A stretch of DNA of 12,325 bases from JAAZBG01 sp964390065. GTDB lineage: Bacteria; Fibrobacterota; Chitinivibrionia; Chitinivibrionales; Chitinispirillaceae. Positions 6,183 through 12,227 of this stretch are shown here, piece after piece; positions within the stretch are counted from its first letter, which is position 1; every line of letters starts with the position of its first letter. Made by a program: the position numbers and the translations under genes. The notes under the pieces were generated by a model. That model saw nothing but the letters and a program-made list of their open reading frames with translations, ran no database searches and had not been told where the DNA came from. Location of the stretch: the NCBI GenBank assembly GCA_964390065.1, contig CAYMGX010000127.1, positions 1 through 12,325 on the forward strand, in the 5' to 3' direction.

Positions 6183-7102
6183 CTACATTCCGAGTCTTTT
6201 TCTCAAATCAACCACTTGTTCAATTGTCAATCCGGTATAAAGAACGACCTTTTCATCAGTTTTACCATTTCGTATCATGATTTCAGCAGAACTTTTTGCT
6301 TTCTCAGTTGAACCTTTTTGTACACCAATGCCTATTCCTTCTACTCTACCTTCTTCCCTACCCTCAACCCGTCCATTTATATACGTCGATTCGTACATAC
6401 TTGCCTCATACCGCAATTGATCGCAATACCGTTCATACGATGCACGTTCTGTTTCATCCATTTTCAGTATGTCAAGTGTTGATGCTGCTTCTTTTAATCC
6501 TTTGGCATTAAACGAATCCTCAATCTTCTCATTTTTAAAAAAGTAGATCCATTCATCGAGGGTATCCTTTGCTGTATCATTGAAATTATTTACATTGATA
6601 AGGTAATACTCGGGATAGATCTCTGCAACCTTCTGATGTCCATAGAGTTTTTTTGTGATTCATTGAGTTCGAGTATTGATTGAGAGTGTACACCCCGAAA
6701 GGTTGTTGTTCCATAGTAGATATAATCATCCTCGGTACCAAATTTGAAATACAAAATATTTACGGAAATTACCTTTACTACATTTGAGTATGCATTGCTT
6801 TCTATCATGTGTTCAGTTATAGTTTTAGACGTACCATACAAAATGCGCTGCAAATAATCCAACTCTCTTGAATACTGTATCTCTACTATAATTATATTCT
6901 TATCAGAATCCTTTACCTTGATATCCACTCTGTTCGATTTATCATCACTGCAATCCTTATTACTTTCACTATCAAGAATCTCAATAATAGTAATATCGGT
7001 GTGAAGCAGCTCACTTAAAAAACCTTCCAATACACCGAAATTTGCCTTACTGCGTAAAAGCCGCTTTATCGCCCAGTCAAAACTTACTAATTTTCTACCC
7101 AT
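6183..7102 (-). pseudogene. Rpn-family PD-(D/E)XK nuclease (recombination-promoting, PDDEXK_2) with one frameshift
   Basis: Adding one base to the T-run at 6648-6654 (an A7 run in the coding sense) restores a single 306-residue protein. The first frame carries FDWAIKRLLRSK, VLEGFLSELL, RVDIKVKDSDKN, then IIIVEIQYSREL; D60, E74 and Q76 fit the D-ExQ nuclease site. The shifted frame continues LYGHQKVAEIYPEYYLINV, then KMDETERASYERYCDQLRYE, then a Gly/Glu repeat (GREEGRVEGIGIG) and a C-terminal helix pair ending LYTGLTIEQVVDLRKRL. This is the full domain order and length of the family. Characterised Rpn proteins are DNA endonucleases that raise recombination and act in anti-phage abortive systems. 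As written, the protein would stop at residue 170, after the catalytic core. Confidence 0.85.
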
Positions 7103-7135
7103 TTGAAAATCCTTTATTGGATTGTGAACGTCTTA

Positions 7136-7182
7136 TATAAAGTACGATTTGGCGGAGATTGTATGAAGGGAAAAGATGTGAC
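7136..7182 (-). repeat. Rpn leader block shared with 5664-5710
   Basis: A 47-bp block 33 bp upstream of the Rpn ATG, about 79% identical to the block at 5664-5710. Conservation outside coding DNA suggests it moves with the gene as its promoter or leader, or marks the end of a mobile unit. TATATAAG-like AT-rich sequence (minus-strand sense) sits at its gene-proximal end. Confidence 0.55.
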
Positions 7183-7200
7183 AAGAGATGAAAAAAAACT

Positions 7201-7348
7201 TTTCACGCGGGGGCGCTCAGATCGCGGAGTTTAAGAGTAAATAAACATCATAGAAAGATACTATAATAGACTAAAAACTCATTTTTACACACTCCAACAC
7301 TCTACTTTTTCCACTTCCTCTCCGCGGACTCCGCGCCTCCGCGTGAAA
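7201..7348 (+). repeat. MITE-like inverted-repeat element C (148 bp)
   Basis: Same length and orientation as element A. The right arm (CTCCGCGGACTCC..., 7320-7348) is well preserved. The left arm has lost parts of two heptamers (GCGGGGGCGCTCAG). The core keeps TTTAAGAGTAA and CTCATTTT. The right tip ends 4 bp before the stop codon of the GDP-fucose synthase fragment. Confidence 0.85.
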
Positions 7349-7352
7349 CCTC

Positions 7353-7673
7353 CTATTTCTGAAGTTCCCCAGAATTCCACCTCTTTAGAAAATCCTGATA
7401 CGCCAACGCGATACCATCTTTCATGGGAATCTTATGTTTCCATCCGAGACCATGTAACTTTCCACAATCAAGCAACTTCCGCGGGGTACCATCCGGTTTT
7501 GATGTATCAAATTTGATTTCACCCTCATACCCGACAGCCTCTTTTACCATCATAGCAAGGTGTTTAATCGAAACCTCTTCACCGGAACCGATATTGACAA
7601 TTTCGCCATCATTGTAATTTTGCATAAGATAAATACATGCATCAGCAAGATCATCCGAATAGAGAGATTCACG
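7353..7673 (-). pseudogene. fcl: 3' fragment of a GDP-L-fucose synthase gene
   Basis: The minus frame reads RESLYSDDLADACIYLMQN, then VNIGSGEEVSIKHLAMMVKE, then KFDTSKPDGTPRKLLDCGKL, GLGWKHKIPMKDGI and LAYQDFL. These are the C-terminal blocks of GDP-4-keto-6-deoxymannose epimerase/reductase (Fcl/WcaG): the REFLxxDDLADA helix, the VNIGSGxExSI strand and the FDTSKPDGTPRKLLD substrate segment. About 105 of some 310 residues remain. The N-terminal Rossmann fold, the NADP site and the Ser-Tyr-Lys catalytic residues are absent. An internal Met would start 90 residues but no ribosome site is seen. The terminal TAG lies in the conserved outer flank of element C. It is a stranded piece of a cell-surface sugar locus. 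Confidence 0.8.
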
Positions 7674-7766
7674 TCACGCAGAATTTGTTCCCCTGACTTT
7701 ATTTTATTTAGTGCTTTGTTCACATCTTCCCAATAGAAAAAACAGAGCCTGAATTTTCCTTTTTCA

Positions 7767-7988
7767 TTATGCAAACATTAGCCGTCTTCCTTTAGGCACT
7801 GGAATTACGAGGTCGTTTAATTCCGCTGTTTCAAGCCACAAGTTAATTGCATCTTCAATATTTTTCAACGCTTCATAATATGTATTTCCATGAGCCATGC
7901 AACCTGACAATTCAGGAACATCTGCTATGTAAACATCATCTTCATTGCTCCAGTAAATAATAATTTCATATTTAGTATTTTCTCTCAT
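7767..7988 (-). CDS. hicB: HicB-family antitoxin
   Basis: A 73-residue protein: YEIIIYWSNEDDVYIADVPE, then LSGCMAHGNTYYEALKNIED, then AINLWLETAELNDLVIPVPK and GRRLMFA. This is the compact HicB fold with the VPEL-x-GC-x-A-x-G-x-T-x-x-EAL-x-N signature and the usual C-terminal IP-x-P-x-x-R motif. Its ATG overlaps the TGA of hicA (ATGA), so it is the second gene of the operon and translationally coupled. It should bind HicA and block its RNase site. It lacks the separate helix-turn-helix domain seen in longer HicB proteins, so its repressor role is uncertain. Intact. Confidence 0.9.
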   Translation of the reverse strand: MRENTKYEIIIYWSNEDDVYIADVPELSGCMAHGNTYYEALKNIEDAINLWLETAELNDLVIPVPKGRRLMFA

Positions 7989-8239
7989 AACGCGTCTCCC
8001 ATATTGTTCTTAATCAAAACATTTCGCACTTGCCGCACCTGGTATTGTTTCGCTTTATTTCCATCTCTTTGTAGATTAATACGTTCTTCGATACCTTTTT
8101 TGAAAAAATTGTGATGGCTTCCTCGTATACGAACAGTAAATCCTAATAATTCAAGCAATTTACATAAATCATCAAAATCGATATTTGCATCGGATGAACT
8201 GCTCAGCACAACAGCTAAAATCTTTGTATATTTACCCAT
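7985..8239 (-). CDS. hicA: HicA-family mRNA interferase toxin
   Basis: An 84-residue protein with FDDLCKLLELLGFTVRIRGS, then HHNFFKKGIEERINLQRDGN and KAKQYQVRQVRNVLIKN. This is the dsRBD-like HicA fold (PF07927), with the catalytic histidine in the G-S-H-H motif and the C-terminal K-x-x-Q-[V/I]-x-x-[V/I]-[R/L] helix. Toxin first and antitoxin second is the normal hicAB order. The N-terminal 20 residues (ILAVVLSSSSDANIDFDDL) are of normal length for this subfamily. No Shine-Dalgarno site precedes the ATG; instead a TATAAT lies only 2 bp upstream, so the mRNA may be leaderless. Intact and presumably active as a ribonuclease. Confidence 0.88.
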   Translation of the reverse strand: MGKYTKILAVVLSSSSDANIDFDDLCKLLELLGFTVRIRGSHHNFFKKGIEERINLQRDGNKAKQYQVRQVRNVLIKNNMGDAL

Positions 8240-8241
8240 AC

Positions 8242-8271
8242 ATTATAACCAATTTTTATTTACTTCTGCAA
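8242..8271 (-). promoter_or_regulatory. Probable hicAB promoter abutting the start codon
   Basis: On the minus strand TTGCAG (8271-8266) and TATAAT (8247-8242) are 18 bp apart. Transcription would begin at or just inside the annotated hicA ATG. The 165 bp between this and element D hold no coding sequence that I recognise. Confidence 0.45.
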
Positions 8272-8375
8272 CAGATTAGTGACCTATAAATAATTTGCCA
8301 GTGGCAAGTAATGCACCTTTTTCTCATGCGTAACATCAAGCAAAAATTTTCACTCCTATAAAACTACGATACATC

Positions 8376-8416
8376 ATACTGTTTATGCAATAGAAATGCT
8401 ATCTCATGAACAGTAT
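8376..8416. repeat. Imperfect 12-bp inverted repeat
   Basis: ATACTGTTTATG (8376-8387) and CATGAACAGTAT (8405-8416) pair at 11 of 12 positions, the twelfth being T-G, with a 17-nt spacer. No T tract follows on either strand, so a terminator is unlikely. A protein-binding site or RNA hairpin upstream of hicAB is possible. Confidence 0.4.
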
Positions 8417-8435
8417 CAGTCGGCAAAGAAGACCG

Positions 8436-8584
8436 TCTCACGCGGAGGCGCGGAGATCGCGGAGTGTAAGATTAAAAATATAGAATGAAGAAATTGGCAT
8501 AGGCTAACAAACCATTTTCCCACACATTCTTAAACCCTCTACTTTCCCTCTTCCTCTCCGCGCGCTCCGCGTCTCCGCGTGAAA
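8436..8584 (+). repeat. MITE-like inverted-repeat element D (149 bp)
   Basis: Left arm TCTCACGCGGAG plus two heptamers (8436-8464); right arm 8556-8584, with CGCG in place of the usual CGAG at 8563. The core shares TTAAACCCTCTACTTTCCCT with the half-elements at 10325 and 12120. The right tip lies 7 bp from the stop of the GxxExxY gene. Its right half marks the left edge of the 1795-bp duplication. Confidence 0.88.
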
Positions 8585-8591
8585 CTCTCCT

Positions 8592-9008
8592 CTATTTCTT
8601 ATTCACTCTTAAAGCTGACGATTCCAATGGCTTATGATTATTAACCACGCGATAAATACCATCTCGTAATAAAGACTCATTGAAATTAATCAATAAACCG
8701 ACCTCAAGTTTCAATAACCGTAAATATGTCAATAATTGTTTGGGATGAACTGGAGCAATTTTTTCAACTGATTTTAACTCGACAATTACTGTATTTTCAA
8801 CTAACAAATCCAAACGGAAACCATCACTGAACTCTATACCATCATATTCAAAATCAACAGGATATTGTCGCTGAACAGACAAACCTCTTTGTTCAATCTT
8901 CTTTGCGAGAACCATTTCATAAACAGACTCAAGCAACCCAGGCCCCAAATCCTTGTGGATTTTAATAGATGTATCAATTATAAGTCCTGTTATATCATCT
9001 ATTTGCAT
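8592..9008 (-). CDS. GxxExxY-family PD-(D/E)XK nuclease, copy 1
   Basis: 138 residues from the ATG at 9008, which follows AAGGG with 6-nt spacing. An in-frame ATG at 9035 coincides with the tip of element E and would add nine residues. The name-giving motif is G24-L-L-E27-S-V-Y30 within HKDLGPGLLESVYEMVL. The nuclease core (PF13366, PDDEXK_3) is D67 with E77-L-K79 in LLVENTVIVELKSV, followed by PKQLLTYLRLL (Q91) and the conserved LLINFN strand. Length is typical. Function in the family is not established; copies are often numerous in a genome. The gene fits almost exactly between elements D and E in the same orientation, as if it were cargo of, or an enzyme for, that repeat family. Confidence 0.88.
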   Translation of the reverse strand: MQIDDITGLIIDTSIKIHKDLGPGLLESVYEMVLAKKIEQRGLSVQRQYPVDFEYDGIEFSDGFRLDLLVENTVIVELKSVEKIAPVHPKQLLTYLRLLKLEVGLLINFNESLLRDGIYRVVNNHKPLESSALRVNKK

Positions 9009-9034
9009 TGGATACCCTTGTGAAGAAAAAAACA

Positions 9035-9185
9035 TCTCACGCGGAGGCGCGGAGAGCGCGGAGTATAAGAGTAATAAAAATATAATAGAGAGAAATTATA
9101 ATAGGTTAATAACTCATTTTCTTACACATTCTTAAACCCAATTATTTCCTCATCCTCTCCGCGAGCTCCGCGTCTCCGCGTGAAA
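9035..9185 (+). repeat. MITE-like inverted-repeat element E (151 bp)
   Basis: Both arms are intact: left 9035-9063 with three heptamers (middle spacer AG), right 9157-9185. The core includes TATAAGAGTAATAAAAATAT and CTCATTTTCTTACACATTC. An A-rich tract (GAAGAAAAAAACA) precedes it, as at element C. It separates the DUF1016 gene from the GxxExxY gene. The 81 bp from 9186 to 9266 hold no gene. Confidence 0.88.
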
Positions 9186-9266
9186 CCCTCCTATTTCCCA
9201 ATCACCACAGCATTCAACCGCTACATACACAGTTTGTCCATTTACCTGTATTTCAAAAATATGAGA

Positions 9267-10324
9267 TCATTTTTCACTTTTACCCACTGGCCGTGATTCA
9301 AGAATCTGGCGAGCGCGTTCAATTGCCTTGTGAAGTGTCTTTTCTAGCACCTCTTTTGGGGGTAGTTCAGTCATGTACGAGGCTACCCTGATTCCCGTTT
9401 TTGATAATTGCAACAGTTCAACATGCTCATCTGTCTTTCCAGCACAAAGAATAAGTCCAATTGGTTCGTTTTCACGTTCTTGCATCTCATATTTTTCAAG
9501 CCAGCGCAAATACAATTCCATTTGCCCTTTATAGCATGCCTGAAAACGCCCCAGTTTCAGATCTATTGCTACAAGTCGATTGAGATATCGGTTGTAAAAT
9601 AGCAGGTCAAGGTAATAATCTTCATCATCAATAGTCATTCTCTTTTGTCGCTCAACAAACGTGAATCCCGCACCCAATTCAAGAAGAAAATTTTCAATTT
9701 CCCTTATAACTGCTGTTTCAAGGCCTTTCTCACTAAACGGATCTGTTAATTGAAGAAAATCGAGCAGATATGGATCCCGAAATACCATATCTGCAGATAA
9801 TTGATTGGTAGAACTTAATTTTTTTAATTCAAGTTCTATCACCTTTTCCGGTTTTTTCGCAATTGCAGTACGTTCAAAGAGCATTCCATCAATTTTGGAA
9901 CGTAGTGCGCGGACTGACCATCGTTCAATCCGGCACATCTCTGCATAAAACGAGCACTTAAGCGTATCATTCATTGGCAGGATTTCAACAAAATGACTCC
10001 ATCCTAATTGTGTTGATAGTGTCGACACTTTTTCCTTATCAGAAAAAGAGAATAGCATTGAACCATACGGTGGATATTTTGAGCAGAAAACCCTCTACCA
10101 AACTCTGCCATCAATTGTCTCGACAGTGTCGAGACAATTTGTTCACCATATTTAGCACGCTTACTTTTTAATATTTCCAACTTAAGTCTCTTACCAACAT
10201 CCCAGAAAAGCTGTACCTGTGTGGAATTAATTGTACGCGCAACATAAGTATGAGACTGCTCAATAAGAGACCTGATATCACATATCAAACCTTCAGGTAT
10301 ATTTGGTATGACACCTTTACGCAT
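9267..10324 (-). pseudogene. DUF1016/YhcG-type PD-(D/E)XK nuclease with one frameshift, copy 1
   Basis: Adding one base to the A5 run at 10043-10047 (T5 in the coding sense) rejoins two frames into one 352-residue protein, the normal family length. The N-terminal frame has VARTINSTQVQLFWDVGKRL, then KYGEQIVSTLSRQLMAEFGR and GFSAQNIHRMVQ (DUF1016_N). The second frame has KVSTLSTQLGWSHFVEILP, FRDPYLLDFLQL, then ELGAGFTFVERQKRM, YYLDLLFYN, RLVAIDLKLG and GQMELYL (PF06250). The nuclease residues D, D-x-K and GQ are present, with Asp in place of the usual Glu in ELK. The N-terminal frame alone ends at 106 residues; the second could restart at ATG 10058. The ATG at 10324 follows GAGGG, which lies in a repeat half-element. 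Family roles proposed include restriction-associated or anti-phage functions. Confidence 0.87.
10113..10139. repeat. 27-bp near-perfect palindrome inside the DUF1016 gene, copy 1
   Basis: AATTGTCTCGACA and TGTCGAGACAATT are perfect complements around a single base. The stretch encodes QIVSTLSRQL. A related perfect 12-bp palindrome, AGTGTCGACACT (10018-10029), encodes the similar VSTLSTQL 95 bp downstream in the gene. Confidence 0.75.
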
Positions 10325-10379
10325 TTAAACCCTCTACTTTCCCTCTTCCTCTCCGCGAGCTCCGCGTCTCCGCGTGAAA
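10325..10379 (+). repeat. Right half of the MITE-like element (F), hybrid junction between duplication units
   Basis: It begins at TTAAACCCTCTACTTTCCCT and ends with a full right arm. It carries the A at 10358 shared with the copy at 12153, but its outer flank (from 10384) is that of element D. It is therefore the recombinant joint of the tandem duplication. On the minus strand it supplies GAGGG five bases before the DUF1016 ATG. Confidence 0.85.
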
Positions 10380-10386
10380 CTCTCCT

Positions 10387-10803
10387 CTATTTCTTATTCA
10401 CTCTTAAAGCTGACGATTCCAATGGCTTATGATTATTAACCACGCGATAAATACCATCTCGTAATAAAGACTCATTGAAATTAATCAATAAACCGACCTC
10501 AAGTTTCAATAACCGTAAATATGTCAATAATTGTTTGGGATGAACTGGAGCAATTTTTTCAACTGATTTTAACTCGACAATTACTGTATTTTCAACTAAC
10601 AAATCCAAACGGAAACCATCACTGAACTCTATACCATCATATTCAAAATCAACAGGATATTGTCGCTGAACAGACAAACCTCTTTGTTCAATCTTCTTTG
10701 CGAGAACCATTTCATAAACAGACTCAAGCAACCCAGGCCCCAAATCCTTGTGGATTTTAATAGATGTATCAATTATAAGTCCTGTTATATCATCTATTTG
10801 CAT
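10387..10803 (-). CDS. GxxExxY-family PD-(D/E)XK nuclease, copy 2
   Basis: The translation is identical to copy 1 at 8592-9008, with the same start choice. Here the downstream neighbour is the half-element F rather than a full element D, and beyond it lies the first DUF1016 copy. It therefore sits between two DUF1016 genes on the same strand. It adds dosage and no new sequence features. Confidence 0.88.
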   Translation of the reverse strand: MQIDDITGLIIDTSIKIHKDLGPGLLESVYEMVLAKKIEQRGLSVQRQYPVDFEYDGIEFSDGFRLDLLVENTVIVELKSVEKIAPVHPKQLLTYLRLLKLEVGLLINFNESLLRDGIYRVVNNHKPLESSALRVNKK

Positions 10804-10829
10804 TGGATACCCTTGTGAAGAAAAAAACA

Positions 10830-10980
10830 TCTCACGCGGAGGCGCGGAGAGCGCGGAGTATAAGAGTAATAAAAATATAATAGAGAGAAATTATAATAGG
10901 TTAATAACTCATTTTCTTACACATTCTTAAACCCAATTATTTCCTCATCCTCTCCGCGAGCTCCGCGTCTCCGCGTGAAA
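10830..10980 (+). repeat. MITE-like element E, copy 2
   Basis: Duplicate of 9035-9185, with both three-heptamer arms present and the same core. Confidence 0.88.
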
Positions 10981-11061
10981 CCCTCCTATTTCCCAATCAC
11001 CACAGCATTCAACCGCTACATACACAGTTTGTCCATTTACCTGTATTTCAAAAATATGAGA

Positions 11062-12119
11062 TCATTTTTCACTTTTACCCACTGGCCGTGATTCAAGAAT
11101 CTGGCGAGCGCGTTCAATTGCCTTGTGAAGTGTCTTTTCTAGCACCTCTTTTGGGGGTAGTTCAGTCATGTACGAGGCTACCCTGATTCCCGTTTTTGAT
11201 AATTGCAACAGTTCAACATGCTCATCTGTCTTTCCAGCACAAAGAATAAGTCCAATTGGTTCGTTTTCACGTTCTTGCATCTCATATTTTTCAAGCCAGC
11301 GCAAATACAATTCCATTTGCCCTTTATAGCATGCCTGAAAACGCCCCAGTTTCAGATCTATTGCTACAAGTCGATTGAGATATCGGTTGTAAAATAGCAG
11401 GTCAAGGTAATAATCTTCATCATCAATAGTCATTCTCTTTTGTCGCTCAACAAACGTGAATCCCGCACCCAATTCAAGAAGAAAATTTTCAATTTCCCTT
11501 ATAACTGCTGTTTCAAGGCCTTTCTCACTAAACGGATCTGTTAATTGAAGAAAATCGAGCAGATATGGATCCCGAAATACCATATCTGCAGATAATTGAT
11601 TGGTAGAACTTAATTTTTTTAATTCAAGTTCTATCACCTTTTCCGGTTTTTTCGCAATTGCAGTACGTTCAAAGAGCATTCCATCAATTTTGGAACGTAG
11701 TGCGCGGACTGACCATCGTTCAATCCGGCACATCTCTGCATAAAACGAGCACTTAAGCGTATCATTCATTGGCAGGATTTCAACAAAATGACTCCATCCT
11801 AATTGTGTTGATAGTGTCGACACTTTTTCCTTATCAGAAAAAGAGAATAGCATTGAACCATACGGTGGATATTTTGAGCAGAAAACCCTCTACCAAACTC
11901 TGCCATCAATTGTCTCGACAGTGTCGAGACAATTTGTTCACCATATTTAGCACGCTTACTTTTTAATATTTCCAACTTAAGTCTCTTACCAACATCCCAG
12001 AAAAGCTGTACCTGTGTGGAATTAATTGTACGCGCAACATAAGTATGAGACTGCTCAATAAGAGACCTGATATCACATATCAAACCTTCAGGTATATTTG
12101 GTATGACACCTTTACGCAT
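11062..12119 (-). pseudogene. DUF1016/YhcG-type PD-(D/E)XK nuclease with the same frameshift, copy 2
   Basis: Identical to copy 1, including the short A-run (11838-11842) that breaks the frame between DUF1016_N and the nuclease domain. Both copies carrying the lesion means it arose before the duplication, or that one read set was used for both. The ATG at 12119 directly abuts half-element G, whose minus strand gives GAGGGTTTAA before the start codon. Which of the two copies is the original cannot be told from coding sequence. Confidence 0.87.
11908..11934. repeat. 27-bp near-perfect palindrome inside the DUF1016 gene, copy 2
   Basis: Second copy of the palindrome at 10113-10139. The related 12-bp palindrome recurs at 11813-11824. 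Confidence 0.75.
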
Positions 12120-12174
12120 TTAAACCCTCTACTTTCCCTCTTCCTCTCCGCGAGCTCCGCGTCTCCGCGTGAAA
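12120..12174 (+). repeat. Right half of the MITE-like element (G)
   Basis: TTAAACCCTCTACTTTCCCT through a complete right arm, with no left half. Its outer flank (CTCTTCTATTTCCC) differs from that of D and F. This makes it the probable parental partner of D in the duplication. It precedes the DUF1016 copy 2 start and lies 53 bp from the Rpn gene end. Confidence 0.85.
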
Positions 12175-12227
12175 CTCTTCTATTTCCCAAATTCCCCCGC
12201 TTCAGAGATATTAGACGGAATCGAAAC

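Larger units (their letters stand above)
8530..10324. repeat. Tandem duplication, unit 1 (1795 bp)
   Basis: Unit 1 runs from the right half of element D through the GxxExxY gene, element E and the DUF1016 gene. Offsets of all genes to unit 2 are exactly 1795 bp. Both gene translations are identical in the two units, and I found no difference in stretches compared by eye except at 8563 (C here, A at 10358). Confidence 0.9.
10325..12119. repeat. Tandem duplication, unit 2 (1795 bp)
   Basis: A second copy of unit 1, ending where the third half-element (12120) begins. The two units have the same frameshift, the same element E and the same intergenic sequences, which points to a very recent event or an assembly artefact. 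Confidence 0.9.

Noticed and set aside
7550..7774. A 74-residue minus-strand frame as a gene
   Set aside because: Its 3' half is the wrong frame of the GDP-fucose synthase fragment, its start is TTG without a good site, and it overlaps the hicB end.
8953..9135. Plus-strand frame over the GxxExxY gene start and element E (also 10748-10930)
   Set aside because: It is antisense to a well-supported gene and runs through a repeat; it has no ribosome site or recognisable protein features.
10043..10047. Programmed -1 frameshifting in the DUF1016 gene
   Set aside because: The zero-frame codons CTT TTT do not form a standard X-XXY-YYZ slippery heptamer. A simple one-base deletion explains it, although slippage on the T run cannot be excluded.
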